Below, piece by piece: positions 31,300 to 40,604 of a DNA stretch of 64,000 bases. The stretch covers positions 3,297,501-3,361,500 of the forward strand of contig NZ_JAJLMN010000001.1 in assembly GCF_021730615.1 (NCBI RefSeq). Direction: 5' to 3'. Position 1 is the first letter of the stretch. Every line of letters begins with the position of its first letter. The notes below the pieces were generated by a model. The model did no database searches and was not told the origin of the DNA. It saw nothing but the letters and a program-made list of their open reading frames with translations. This DNA comes from Lichenibacterium dinghuense (GTDB lineage Bacteria; Pseudomonadota; Alphaproteobacteria; Rhizobiales; Beijerinckiaceae). The position numbers were made by a program, and so were the translations under genes.

Positions 31300-32277
31300 T
31301 CAGGCCAGTCGCTTGCGGTCGCGCCAAGCCGTCAGCGCGGTCGAGGACACGATGATGACGCCGACCACGACCTGCTGCCACGTCGTCGCGACGTGCATCA
31401 GGATGAGGCTGTTCTTGATCATCACCAGGAGGAACACGCCGAGCAGCGTCCCGACCACGCTGCCGCGGCCGCCGAAGATGCTGGCGCCGCCGAGCACCAC
31501 GGCGGCGATGACGTCGAGCTCGAAGCCGACGAAGTCGCGCGGGTTGGCGAGCCAGATCATGGAGGAGTGCAGCAGCCCGGCGAAGCCGGCGAGCGCGCCC
31601 GCGGTGCAGTAGGCGAAGAACAGCGTGGCCCGCGTGTCGAAGCCCACCCGCGACGCCGCCTCGGGCGCGCCGCCGTAGGCGTAGAGGCTCCGGCCCATCA
31701 TGGTGTGGCGCAGCACGAGGTGGATCAGGAGGGCCAAGGCGCCGTAGACCAGGATCATGGCCGACAGGCCGAACCGCGTGCCGTCCGCGTGGACCACGCC
31801 GACGACGTCCTGGCTGCCGAAGGCGATGAGCTGCGGCGGGAACTTGTTGATGTTGACGACGCTGGTGCCGACGAGCCCCAGCAGCAATCCGCGCACGACG
31901 CTGGCCGTGCCGAGTGTGACGATGAGCGGGATCATCCGGAAGGTGCGGATGAAGAAGGCGTTGAAGGCCCCGAGCGCGAGGCCGATCGCCGTCGCGGCCA
32001 CGAAGGGCAGCACCACGCCGGGATAGCCGGTGTCGACCATCCAGCGCACGACGAGGTACATGGCCGCGACCGCGAAGGCCGGGAACGACACGTCGATGCC
32101 GCCCGAGATCATCACGAGCAGCACGCCGAGCGCCATGATGCCGGTGACGACGTTGCTCTTCAGGAGCCCGAACAGGTTGTCGAGGCTCCAGAACGCCGGG
32201 TTGACGGCGCCGATGAGGACCATCGCGGCGGCGAGGACCAGGGCCACGACGGCTTCGGGGCGGCGCAGGAGCGACAA
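31300..32277 (-). CDS. Sugar ABC transporter permease (RbsC-like), first
   Basis: 325 residues of the same fold (MISGGIDVSFPAFAVAAMYL, LGAFNAFFIRTFRMIPLIVT), with GGASIFGGRGSVVGTLLG near the C-terminus. Two different permease genes side by side imply a heterodimeric channel, as in autoinducer-2 or rhamnose type importers rather than the single-permease ribose system. Confidence 0.9.
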   Translation of the reverse strand: MSLLRRPEAVVALVLAAAMVLIGAVNPAFWSLDNLFGLLKSNVVTGIMALGVLLVMISGGIDVSFPAFAVAAMYLVVRWMVDTGYPGVVLPFVAATAIGLALGAFNAFFIRTFRMIPLIVTLGTASVVRGLLLGLVGTSVVNINKFPPQLIAFGSQDVVGVVHADGTRFGLSAMILVYGALALLIHLVLRHTMMGRSLYAYGGAPEAASRVGFDTRATLFFAYCTAGALAGFAGLLHSSMIWLANPRDFVGFELDVIAAVVLGGASIFGGRGSVVGTLLGVFLLVMIKNSLILMHVATTWQQVVVGVIIVSSTALTAWRDRKRLA

Positions 32278-32283
32278 GGGGGG

Positions 32284-33783
32284 CTACCTCAGGTTCTTCA
32301 ACGCGGCGCCGACCGTGTCCTCGGACGCGGTGCCGCCCTCGAAGCGGTCGACGAAGCGGCCGCGGTGCATGAGGATGATGCTGTTGCAGTGCTGGAGCAG
32401 CTCGGGCACGTCGTCCGAGATCATCAGCACCGCGAGGCCGTCGCGGACGGCGAGGTCGCGGATGATGCGGTGGATCTCCGCCTTCGAGCCGACGTCGACG
32501 CCGACGGTCGGGCCGTTGAGGATGAGGATGCGGGCTCGCGTCATCAGCCAGCGCGCGATCACCACGCGCTGCTGGTTGCCGCCCGACAGGTAGCCCACCG
32601 GGGTCGCGCCGCTGCGCGTCGCGATCTGCATGGCGGCGATCATGTCGTCGCTGGCGCGGGCCGCCCGCGCCCGGTCGACCGTCAGCCCCCGCGTCATCCG
32701 GTCGAGCGAGCTCGCCAGCATGTTGCGGGCGACGGACTGCGTCAGGAACAGCCCCTCGCTCAGCCGGTCCTCCGGCACGTAGGCGATGCCGTGCCGGATC
32801 GCGTCCTCGACGCCGCCGAGGCGCACGGGCTGCCCGTCGATGCGGACCGTGCCGCCGTGGTCGGGGCGCAGGCCGAAGAGCGCGAGGGCGAGCTCGGTCC
32901 GCCCCGACCCGATCAGCCCCGACAGGCCGACGACGTCGCCGGGGCGCAGCGTGAGGTCGACGCCCTCGACCGCCCCCGGCACGGTCAGGTTCTCGACCGC
33001 GAGGCGGGGCGGCAGGCCCGCGTGCCCCGGCGGGCGGACGTAGACCTCGTGGCTGAGGTCGTGGCCCGTCATGTGGCGGGTGATCGAGGCCTCGGTGAAG
33101 CCGCCGATCGGCCCCTCCACCACGACGCGGCCGTTGCGCATCACGGTCAGGCGCTCGCTGATCTCCAGCATCTCGCGCATCTTGTGGGACACGAACAGCA
33201 CCGCGACGCCGCCCTTCTGGATCGTGCGGGTGATGTCGAGGAGCCGGTCCACCTCGTTGCGGGTGAGGGCGGTGGTGGGCTCGTCCATGACGATGAGGCG
33301 CGCCTCCGCCTGCAGGGCGCGGGCGATGGCGACGATCTGCTTCGCCGCCGTCGGCAGGCTGCCCACCTCGGCGCCGAGGGGCAGATCGATGCCGAGCCGG
33401 TCCAGGGCCGCGCGGGCGATGGAGCGGACCTCGCCCCAGCGCAGCGTCCGCCGCCGCTCCTTGAGGAGGCCGTTCATCGCCAAGTTCTCGGCGACGCTGA
33501 GGTTCGGGAACAACGACAGGTCCTGGTAGATCACCTGGATGCCGCGGGCCACGGACCCGGCGGGCGTGAGGCGCCGCACGGGCTCGCCGTCGATCAGCAC
33601 CTCGCCCTCGTCGGGCTGGTAGACGCCCGACATGACCTTGATGATCGTCGACTTGCCGGAGCCGTTCTCGCCCGCGAGGCAGTGGATCTCGCCGCGGCGC
33701 ACCGACAGCGACACGTCGTCGAGCGCCTTGATGCCGGCGAAGCGCTTCCCGACGTGGCGGAGTTCGATCAGGCTCGTCGCCAT
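32284..33783 (-). CDS. Sugar ABC transporter ATP-binding protein (two NBDs)
   Basis: 499 residues with two nucleotide-binding domains. The first (1-250) has Walker A GENGSGKST and Walker B LIVMDEPT. The second (260-499) is typically degenerate, with GLIGSGRTE, signature YLSGGNQQRVVIARW and a Walker B in which the catalytic Glu is replaced (LILNGPTVGVD). It powers import with the two permeases. I start at MATSLIELRHV; the frame is open upstream into the binding-protein gene. Confidence 0.93.
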   Translation of the reverse strand: MATSLIELRHVGKRFAGIKALDDVSLSVRRGEIHCLAGENGSGKSTIIKVMSGVYQPDEGEVLIDGEPVRRLTPAGSVARGIQVIYQDLSLFPNLSVAENLAMNGLLKERRRTLRWGEVRSIARAALDRLGIDLPLGAEVGSLPTAAKQIVAIARALQAEARLIVMDEPTTALTRNEVDRLLDITRTIQKGGVAVLFVSHKMREMLEISERLTVMRNGRVVVEGPIGGFTEASITRHMTGHDLSHEVYVRPPGHAGLPPRLAVENLTVPGAVEGVDLTLRPGDVVGLSGLIGSGRTELALALFGLRPDHGGTVRIDGQPVRLGGVEDAIRHGIAYVPEDRLSEGLFLTQSVARNMLASSLDRMTRGLTVDRARAARASDDMIAAMQIATRSGATPVGYLSGGNQQRVVIARWLMTRARILILNGPTVGVDVGSKAEIHRIIRDLAVRDGLAVLMISDDVPELLQHCNSIILMHRGRFVDRFEGGTASEDTVGAALKNLR

Positions 33784-33815
33784 GCCGGGCGGTCCCGGTT
33801 CCGCGGCCGGCGGCG

Positions 33816-34871
33816 TCAGAAGTTGTAGTCCTTCATGTTGGCGGCGTTCACGCCCACCCAGCCCGAGCCGTACAGGATGTTGGGGCGGCTCGGGTCCGGC
33901 ACCTTGAGGTCGGTGTAGCCCGGCAGGCCGAGGTCGAGGCCGGCCTTGATCTGGGCGCCCTTCTTCTGCAGCACCATGACGGCGAGCTCGTCCATGGCGT
34001 AGCCGGCGGCGGCCGGGTCCCAGAACTGGATGTAGTCGATGTCGCCGTTCTTGATGTACTGGCCCGCCACGGACACGAGGCCGGTGCCGGAGAAGAACAC
34101 CTTGCCCTTGAGGTTGCGCTCGGCGATCAGCCGCCCGGCGCCGGCCGAGGTCGGCATGGGCGCGCCGAGGATGCCGGTGACCTTCGGGTAGGTGGTCAGC
34201 GCCTCCTTCAGCTTGTTGTAGTCCTGGTTGGCGTCGTCGTAGGTTTCGAGGCGCCCGGTCACGAGCTTCATGTCCGGGAAGTGCTGCTTCTGGTACTCGA
34301 CGGCGCCGTCGATCCACTCGTTCTGCGACTTCGAGGTCAGGCTGCCGACGGTCGCGACGTAGTCGCCCTTGCCGCCCATCTGCTGGCCGAGCTTCTGCAT
34401 CAGCATGGCGCCGTAGGCCTTGTTGTCGAAGGCCTCGATGTCGAAGTCGACGTTCTGGATGTTGGAGGCCTCGTGGGAGATCACCACGATGCCGCGGTCG
34501 CGCGCCTTCTTGAGCACCGGCTCGACGGCCTCGACCGAGAAGGGCACCACGCAGATGGCGTCGACGCCCTGGGCGATCAGGTTCTCGATGATCTCGACCT
34601 GCGCGGCCGCGTCCGCCTGGCTCGGGCCGACCTCGTAGGCGTCCTGGCCGGTGTCGGCCTTGAACTGCTTCACGCCCTCGCGCATCCGGTCGAACCAGGC
34701 GATGCCGTCGACCTTGACCACGGTGGCGATGGTGTAGGCCTTGCCCGTGGCCGAAACGCGGATGTCCTTGGTCACCTTGGACGTGTCGAGCGGCCCCTCG
34801 GCGCGGGCCGCACCGAGCGAGACCGTGAGGGCCAGGGCCGCGACGGCGGCGGACGACAGCAGCTTCAGCAT
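33816..34871 (-). CDS. Periplasmic sugar-binding protein
   Basis: 351 residues. A signal peptide (MLKLLSSAAVAALALTVSLG, cleaved near ARA) is followed by a type-I periplasmic binding fold. Its features include VGPSQADAAAQVEIIENLIA, then GVDAICVVPFSVEAVEP and a hinge-proximal ILGAPMPTSAGAG. It belongs with the RhaS/LsrB-like binding proteins of carbohydrate uptake family 2. The ATG follows GGGAGGAAC. It is the promoter-proximal gene of the importer operon, as expected for the most abundant component. Confidence 0.92.
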   Translation of the reverse strand: MLKLLSSAAVAALALTVSLGAARAEGPLDTSKVTKDIRVSATGKAYTIATVVKVDGIAWFDRMREGVKQFKADTGQDAYEVGPSQADAAAQVEIIENLIAQGVDAICVVPFSVEAVEPVLKKARDRGIVVISHEASNIQNVDFDIEAFDNKAYGAMLMQKLGQQMGGKGDYVATVGSLTSKSQNEWIDGAVEYQKQHFPDMKLVTGRLETYDDANQDYNKLKEALTTYPKVTGILGAPMPTSAGAGRLIAERNLKGKVFFSGTGLVSVAGQYIKNGDIDYIQFWDPAAAGYAMDELAVMVLQKKGAQIKAGLDLGLPGYTDLKVPDPSRPNILYGSGWVGVNAANMKDYNF

Positions 34872-34903
34872 GTTCCGTTCCTCCCGAATGACTTGATTTT
34901 TTG

Positions 34904-34932
34904 TGATGATTATATCAACGATGTGAACATCG
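34904..34932. promoter_or_regulatory. Divergent operator between sugar importer and DeoR regulator
   Basis: A perfect palindrome CGATGT-GA-ACATCG (34919-34932) and a second inverted pair TGAT-N6-ATCA (34904-34917) lie between the divergent binding-protein and regulator genes. On the minus strand a consensus TATAAT falls at 34909-34914, inside the second pair, so a bound repressor would block the importer promoter. The DeoR-family protein encoded alongside is the natural ligand. Confidence 0.55.
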
Positions 34933-34956
34933 CACCGCCGAGGACGACCGTCAAGC

Positions 34957-35781
34957 GTGTCCGCACCGCCCAAAATCGCGCGCAAAGGCCGCCCCTCCGG
35001 GGGCGGGAGTCCCGGCCGGCTCGACGCCCTGGCGGAAGCGCTCAGCGGCCCCGGCGTGCTCCGCCTGAGGGACGCCGCGCGGGTGCTCGGCGTGTCCGAG
35101 ATGACGGTGCGGCGCGACGTGGCCGGCGTGCCGGAGCGGTTCAGCTACCTCGGCGGCTACATCGTCCCGCGCACGGCGGACGGGCCCTACGTCATGGCCG
35201 AGGAGCAGGGCACGCATTCGGCCGCCAAGGCCGCGGTCTGCGCCCTCGCGGCGGCGACCGTGGAGGAGGGCGACACGATCTTCGTCGACTGCGGCACGAC
35301 CATGCCGCACCTGGCCCGCCACCTCGCGCCGGGCCTCGCCGTGACGGTGGTGTGCTACGCCCTCAACATCGCCGTCCCGTTCGCGGCCCTGCCGAACGTG
35401 CGGCTGATCCTGCTCGGCGGCCTCTACAACCCGTCGTCGGCGTCCTTCTCGGTCGACGACGGCCTCGCGACGCTGGACCGCCTCGGCATCAACAGGGCCT
35501 TCATCTCGGCCGGCGGCGTCCACGCCGAGAAGGGCGTGAGCTGCTCGAACTTCCACGAGATCGCGGTGAAGCAGGCCGTGCTGCGCCGCGCCGTGCACCG
35601 GACCCTCGTGGTCGACGGCAGCAAGCTCGGCAAGGTGCGGCCCGCGCCCTTCGCCGGCCTCGACGCCTTCGACGCCCTCGTGACCACCGGCGCGCCGGAT
35701 GCCGCCGAGGGGCAGGTCGAGGCCGTCCGGGCCGCCTTCTCCGGGCCGCTCCTGCTGGCCGGCCCGGCCCGACACTCCTGA
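34957..35781 (+). CDS. DeoR/GlpR family transcriptional regulator
   Basis: 274 residues from a GTG. The N-terminal winged helix (about 20-70) includes LRLRDAARVLGVSEMTVRRD. The C-terminal effector domain has the family DCGTTMPHLARHL and SAGGVHAEKGVSC, which senses a phosphorylated sugar. Members repress sugar operons until the sugar phosphate accumulates. Here the likely inducer is deoxyribose-5-phosphate or a relative, given deoC 24 bp downstream. Confidence 0.87.
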   Translation: MSAPPKIARKGRPSGGGSPGRLDALAEALSGPGVLRLRDAARVLGVSEMTVRRDVAGVPERFSYLGGYIVPRTADGPYVMAEEQGTHSAAKAAVCALAAATVEEGDTIFVDCGTTMPHLARHLAPGLAVTVVCYALNIAVPFAALPNVRLILLGGLYNPSSASFSVDDGLATLDRLGINRAFISAGGVHAEKGVSCSNFHEIAVKQAVLRRAVHRTLVVDGSKLGKVRPAPFAGLDAFDALVTTGAPDAAEGQVEAVRAAFSGPLLLAGPARHS

Positions 35782-35804
35782 CCTTCCCATCGAGGCGGAT
35801 CATC

Positions 35805-36815
35805 ATGGACGACCAGACCGCATCCGCGACGGCAGAGCCCGCATCCGGGCGAACCGCGACCCACCCGCCCCCCCGCAACCCCGGCACCGCGCTCCAGCCC
35901 GACTGGTTCGACGGCGTCGCGGTCAACCTGTCGGCCGCCGAGCGGCGGGCCGCGACGCTCGGCGCGCGGCGGTCGGTGAAGAAGGAGTTCCAGGCGGCCT
36001 GGCTCGTGAAGGCGCTCACCTGCATCGACCTCACCACTCTGGCCGGCGACGACACGCCGGGCCGGGTTCACCGCCTCTGCGCCAAGGCGCGCCGCCCGCT
36101 GCGCCCCGACCTCGTCGAGGCTCTCGGCCTCGCCGACGGCCCGCCGACCGTCGGCGCCGTCTGCGTCTATCCCACCATGGTGCGCCCCGCCGTCGCGGCG
36201 CTCAGCGGGTCCGGCATCCCGGTGGCCTCGGTCGCGACCGGCTTTCCGGCCGGCCTCACGCCGCTGCCGCAGCGCCTCGCCGAGATCCGATACGCGGTGG
36301 GGGAGGGCGTCGACGAGATCGACATCGTCATCACCCGCTCCCACGTGCTCCTCGGGGAATGGGCCGCGCTCTACGACGAGGTGGCGGCCATGCGGGAAGC
36401 CTGCGGCGACGCGCACCTCAAGGCGATCCTCGGCACGGGCGACCTCAGGACGCTGCGCAACGTGTACAAGGCCAGCACCGTCGCCATGCAGGCCGGGGCC
36501 GACTTCATCAAGACCTCGACCGGCAAGGAGGAGGTCAACGCCACGCTGCCCGTGAGCCTCACCATGGTGCGGGCCCTGCGCGACTACGGCGAGCGGACCG
36601 GCTACCGGGTCGGCTTCAAGCCCGCGGGCGGCCTCAAGACCGCCAAGGACGCGCTCAACTGGCTGGTGCTGATGAAGGAGGAGCTGGGCCGCCCCTGGCT
36701 GGAGCCGGACCTGTTCCGCATCGGCGCCTCCTCGCTGCTCGCCGACATCGAACGCCAGATCGAACACTGGGCGACGGGCCGCTACAGCGCCGCCGCCCAC
36801 CACGCGATGGCGTGA
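35805..36815 (+). CDS. deoC: Deoxyribose-phosphate aldolase
   Basis: 336 residues, longer than the 250-residue short form and of the class with an N-terminal extension. DeoC cleaves 2-deoxy-D-ribose-5-phosphate into glyceraldehyde-3-phosphate and acetaldehyde. The Schiff-base lysine is Lys236 in DFIKTSTGKE, and the second lysine is Lys272 in VGFKPAGGLKT. Further signatures are VCVYPTMV and VASVATGFPAG. It follows the regulator by 24 bp and precedes the aldehyde dehydrogenase by 15 bp, so the three form an operon. Confidence 0.95.
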   Translation: MDDQTASATAEPASGRTATHPPPRNPGTALQPDWFDGVAVNLSAAERRAATLGARRSVKKEFQAAWLVKALTCIDLTTLAGDDTPGRVHRLCAKARRPLRPDLVEALGLADGPPTVGAVCVYPTMVRPAVAALSGSGIPVASVATGFPAGLTPLPQRLAEIRYAVGEGVDEIDIVITRSHVLLGEWAALYDEVAAMREACGDAHLKAILGTGDLRTLRNVYKASTVAMQAGADFIKTSTGKEEVNATLPVSLTMVRALRDYGERTGYRVGFKPAGGLKTAKDALNWLVLMKEELGRPWLEPDLFRIGASSLLADIERQIEHWATGRYSAAAHHAMA

Positions 36816-36830
36816 GGAGAGGGTCCCCCC

Positions 36831-39230
36831 ATGCCGCAGGTCAGAAACATCCTCGACACCATGGATTACGGCCCCGCCCCCGAGGCGTCCGACGTCGCGC
36901 GCGCCTGGCTGGCCGCCCACCGGGGCGGCTTCGGCCACTTCATCGACGGCGCCTTCACGGCGCCGGGTGAGGACGCCTTCGAGGTCATGAACCCCGCCAC
37001 GGGCGAGGTGCTCGCCACCGCGGCGCAGGGCTCGGCGGCGGAGGTCGACGCGGCCGTCGAGGCCGCAACCCGCGCCCTGCCGGGCTGGTCGGCGACGCCG
37101 GGCCACGTCCGGGCCCGCCACCTCTACGCGCTCGCCCGCCTGGTGCAGAAGCGCGAGCGCTTCCTCGCCGTGCTGGAAACGCTCGACAACGGCAAGCCCG
37201 TCCGCGAATCCCGCGACATCGACGTGCCCCTCGTGGCGCGCCACTTCACCCACCATGCCGGCTGGGCCGAGCTGATCGAGTCCGAGTTCCCGGGCCGCGT
37301 GCCGGTCGGCGTCTGCGGCCAGATCATCCCCTGGAACTTCCCGCTGCTGATGCTGGCGTGGAAGGTCGCGCCCGCGCTCGCGGCCGGCAACACCCTGGTG
37401 CTGAAGCCCGGGGAACACACGCCGCTGACCGCGCTGGCCTTCGCGGAGATCTGCCGCGAGGCGGGGCTGCCGCCGGGCGTCGTCAACATCGTCACCGGCG
37501 ACGGCCGGACCGGCGAGGCGCTGGTGCGCCACCCGGGCGTCGCCAAGCTCGCCTTCACGGGCTCGACCGAGGTCGGGCGCCGGATCCGCGAGGCCACGGC
37601 CGGCTCCGGGGTGAAGCTCAGCCTGGAGCTCGGGGGCAAGTCGCCGTTCATCGTCTTCGCGGACGCCGACCTCGACGCCGCGGTCGAGGGCGTGGTCGAC
37701 GCGATCTGGTTCAACGGGGGGCAGGTCTGTTGCGCGGGCTCGCGCCTGCTCGTGCAGGAGGGCGTGGCCGAGCGCTTCACCGCCAAGCTCCGCCGGCGCA
37801 TGGGCACCCTGCGCACCGGCGACCCGCTCGACAAGTCGACCGACGTCGGCGCCATCGTGGCGCCCGTGCAGCTCGACCGCATCCGGAGCCTCGTCGCGGC
37901 CGGCGAGGCCGAGGGCGGCACCCTGTTCCAGGCGGAGGCGGACCTCCCCGCCGCGGGCTGCTTCTTCCCGCCGACGCTGTTCACCGACGTCGAGCCGGCC
38001 TCGACCGTCGCGACGGAGGAGATCTTCGGCCCTGTCGCGGTGGCGATGACGTTCCGCACCCCCGACGAGGCCGTGGCGCTCGCCAACAACACGCGCTACG
38101 GCCTCGCGGCCTCGATCTGGTCGGAGACCATCGACCTCGCGCTCGACGTCGCCGCCCGCGTGAAGGCCGGCGTCGTGTGGATCAACGCCACCAACGTCTT
38201 CGACGCCGCGGCCGGCTTCGGCGGCTTCAAGGAGAGCGGCTTCGGGCGCGAAGGCGGCCGCGAAGGGCTCGAAGACTACCTGACCTGGCCCGCGCGCGAG
38301 GCGGAGCGGGCGCCGCCGGCGGCCCGGCCCGTCGGCCTCTCCGCCCTGCCGGCGGGCTCCGCGGCGGGCTCCGCGGCGCTGCCCACGGTCGACCGCACGG
38401 CGAAGCTGTTCATCGGCGGCAAGCAGGTGCGGCCGGACGGCGGCCACAGCGCGACGGTGTTCGGCCCCGACGGGACGCCGCTGGGGCAGGCGGCCCTGGG
38501 CAACCGCAAGGACATCCGCAACGCCGTCGAGGCGGCCGAGAAGGCGGCGGGGTGGAGCGCCGCGACCGGCCACAACCGCGCGCAGGTGCTCTACTACGTC
38601 GCCGAGAACCTGTCGGCCCGCGCGGCCGAGTTCGCGGACCGGCTGAGGCTGATGACCGGCGCCTCCGCCGAGGCGGCCGCGCGCGAGGTGGAGGCTTCCG
38701 TCCGCCGGACGTTCTTCTACGCGGCCTGGGCCGACAAGTACGACGGGCAGGTCCACGCGACGCGCGCCCGCCACGTGACGCTGGCCATGAACGAGCCCTT
38801 CGGCGTCATGGGCCTCGTGTGCCCCGACGAGGCGCCGCTGCTCGCGCTCGTGTCGCTGCTGATGCCGGCCCTCGCCATGGGCAACCGGGCCGTCGTGGTG
38901 CCCTCGCCGGTCCATCCCCTCGCGGCCACGGACCTCTATCAGGTGCTGGACACCAGCGACGTGCCGCCCGGCGCGGTCAACATCGTCACCGGCGAGCGCG
39001 ACGCTCTGGCCAAGACACTGGCGGAGCACGACGGCGTGGCGGCGCTCTGGTACGCCGGGCCGCGGGACGGCATCGCCGCGGTGGAGCGCGCCTCGGCCGG
39101 CAACCTGAAGCCGACCTGGGCGATCGCTCCCCCGGCCCGCGACTGGTTCGACCCCCGCGACGCGCAGGGGCGCGAGTACCTGCGCCGGGCCACGCAGATC
39201 AAGAACGTGTGGGTGCCCTACGGGGAGTGA
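36831..39230 (+). CDS. Tandem aldehyde dehydrogenase (active domain plus inactive domain)
   Basis: 799 residues. Residues 1-510 form a full aldehyde dehydrogenase: IPWNFPLLMLAWKVAPALAA, FTGSTEVGRRI, the active-site LELGGKSPFIVF (glutamate) and GQVCCAGSR (catalytic Cys300). Residues 520-799 form a second, shorter copy (KLFIGGKQVRPDG, FGVMGLVCPDEAP, GAVNIVTGERDA) that lacks the cysteine loop and the rest of the catalytic half, so it is probably structural. The enzyme oxidises an aldehyde with NAD(P); acetaldehyde from the DeoC reaction is the likely substrate. Confidence 0.9.
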   Translation: MPQVRNILDTMDYGPAPEASDVARAWLAAHRGGFGHFIDGAFTAPGEDAFEVMNPATGEVLATAAQGSAAEVDAAVEAATRALPGWSATPGHVRARHLYALARLVQKRERFLAVLETLDNGKPVRESRDIDVPLVARHFTHHAGWAELIESEFPGRVPVGVCGQIIPWNFPLLMLAWKVAPALAAGNTLVLKPGEHTPLTALAFAEICREAGLPPGVVNIVTGDGRTGEALVRHPGVAKLAFTGSTEVGRRIREATAGSGVKLSLELGGKSPFIVFADADLDAAVEGVVDAIWFNGGQVCCAGSRLLVQEGVAERFTAKLRRRMGTLRTGDPLDKSTDVGAIVAPVQLDRIRSLVAAGEAEGGTLFQAEADLPAAGCFFPPTLFTDVEPASTVATEEIFGPVAVAMTFRTPDEAVALANNTRYGLAASIWSETIDLALDVAARVKAGVVWINATNVFDAAAGFGGFKESGFGREGGREGLEDYLTWPAREAERAPPAARPVGLSALPAGSAAGSAALPTVDRTAKLFIGGKQVRPDGGHSATVFGPDGTPLGQAALGNRKDIRNAVEAAEKAAGWSAATGHNRAQVLYYVAENLSARAAEFADRLRLMTGASAEAAAREVEASVRRTFFYAAWADKYDGQVHATRARHVTLAMNEPFGVMGLVCPDEAPLLALVSLLMPALAMGNRAVVVPSPVHPLAATDLYQVLDTSDVPPGAVNIVTGERDALAKTLAEHDGVAALWYAGPRDGIAAVERASAGNLKPTWAIAPPARDWFDPRDAQGREYLRRATQIKNVWVPYGE

Positions 39231-39368
39231 GCGCGGCTGGATCGGGCGCTGCGCCGCGAGGGTTGGCGGAGCCGCGATTTCGCCCCAGACTGCGGGTCGG
39301 CGGAGGCGACGTCCGCGCAGGACGGGCCGCCCGGCCCCGCGCGGGGCGGCGGTGAGGGGAGGGGAGCC

Positions 39369-40604
39369 GTGGCGATCACGCTCGGGGATGCGGGGAGCGT
39401 CGGCGTCGATGCGGGGCGCCTCGGCCGGATCGACGCCCTCATGCAGGGCTACGTCGACCGCGGCGTCTACGCGGGCATCGCCACCGTGGTGGCGCGCCGC
39501 GGCACCCTGGTGCACGCCGGCTCCTACGGCTGGAGCGACCGCGAGGCGGGCACGCCCATGGCGCCCGACACGGTCTTCCGCCTCTACTCCATGACGAAGC
39601 CGGTCGTCTGCACGGCGCTGATGACGCTGGTCGAGGAGGGCCGGCTCACCCTCGTCGACCCCGTCGCGAAGCACCTGCCCGCCTTCGCGGGCGTGAAGGT
39701 GCGGGCCGGCGACGGCAGCCTCGTCGACCCCGCCCGGCCGATGACGGTCGGCGACCTCATGGCCCACACCAGCGGCCTCACCTACCACTTCCTCGGCGAT
39801 TCGCCCGTCTCGAAGATGTACGACGCCGCCCTGATCCAGCGCGCCGACGTGCCGCTCGCCGAGGCGGTCGACGACCTCGCGCGCTTCCCCCTCGCGGCCC
39901 ATCCCGGCTCGCGCTGGATCTACAGCGTCGGCATCGACGTCGCCGCCCGCGTGGTCGAGGTCGTGGCCGGCGCGCCGCTCGGGGACGTGCTGCGGGCGCG
40001 CCTGTTCGCGCCGCTCGGGATGGCCGACACCGGCTTCGGCGTGGCCGAGGCCGCGCGCGGCCGGCTCGCCGCCATGTACGGCCGCCCGGACCTCCTCCGC
40101 CCCGGCGTGACCTCCCCGGCCGCCCAGGCCGCCTGGGCGCAGGGCGAGAACAGCCGGGTCGACGTGTCCCGGACCTACCCGGTCGACCGGCCGGAGGTGT
40201 TCCAGCGCGGCGGCCACGGGCTGTTCGGCACGGCGGGCGACTACCTCCGCTTCGCGCAGATGCTGTGCGACGGCGGCACGTTCGAGGGGCGGCGCATCGT
40301 CGGGCGCAAGACGCTGGAGCTGATGCACGCGAACCGCATCCCCGCGGCGCTGATGCCGCTGGAGATCGGCGGCGTCCCGCTCCCGGGCTACGGCTTCGGG
40401 CTCGGCTCCCGCGTGCTGCTGGACCCCGCGGCCAGCGCCGCGCCGGGGTCGGCCGGCGAGTTCGGCTGGGCGGGCGCCGCCAAGACGCACTTCTGGGTGG
40501 ACCCGAGGGAGGGGGTCGTCGCGGTCTTCATGGCGCAGTCCCTGATGAGCTTCGACGCGCCCGAACTCGCGATGCGCGCCGTCGTCTACGGGGCGCTGGA
40601 CTGA
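39369..40604 (+). CDS. Serine hydrolase, beta-lactamase class C/esterase type
   Basis: 411 residues from a GTG after a purine-rich GGGGAGGGGAG. The S-x-x-K motif is Ser74-Lys77 (YSMTKPV) and the tyrosine motif is Y185-S-V (WIYSVGID). These are features of the beta-lactamase/PBP-like hydrolase group, many of whose members are esterases. A family-typical HGLFGTAGDYLRFAQML lies near residue 280. No signal peptide is seen, so it is probably a cytoplasmic esterase or peptidase rather than an antibiotic-resistance enzyme. Confidence 0.87.
   Translation: MAITLGDAGSVGVDAGRLGRIDALMQGYVDRGVYAGIATVVARRGTLVHAGSYGWSDREAGTPMAPDTVFRLYSMTKPVVCTALMTLVEEGRLTLVDPVAKHLPAFAGVKVRAGDGSLVDPARPMTVGDLMAHTSGLTYHFLGDSPVSKMYDAALIQRADVPLAEAVDDLARFPLAAHPGSRWIYSVGIDVAARVVEVVAGAPLGDVLRARLFAPLGMADTGFGVAEAARGRLAAMYGRPDLLRPGVTSPAAQAAWAQGENSRVDVSRTYPVDRPEVFQRGGHGLFGTAGDYLRFAQMLCDGGTFEGRRIVGRKTLELMHANRIPAALMPLEIGGVPLPGYGFGLGSRVLLDPAASAAPGSAGEFGWAGAAKTHFWVDPREGVVAVFMAQSLMSFDAPELAMRAVVYGALD

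Noticed and set aside
31189-33828. Plus-strand frame of 879 codons opposite the ABC permease and ATPase genes
   Set aside because: Low-complexity His/Asp/Arg translation without domains; antisense to well-recognised transporter genes.
35424-40490. Very long minus-strand open frame (1688 codons) opposite deoC and ALDH
   Set aside because: It is the antisense shadow of strongly biased GC-rich coding genes; its translation is repetitive Arg/Gly/Ala with no motifs.
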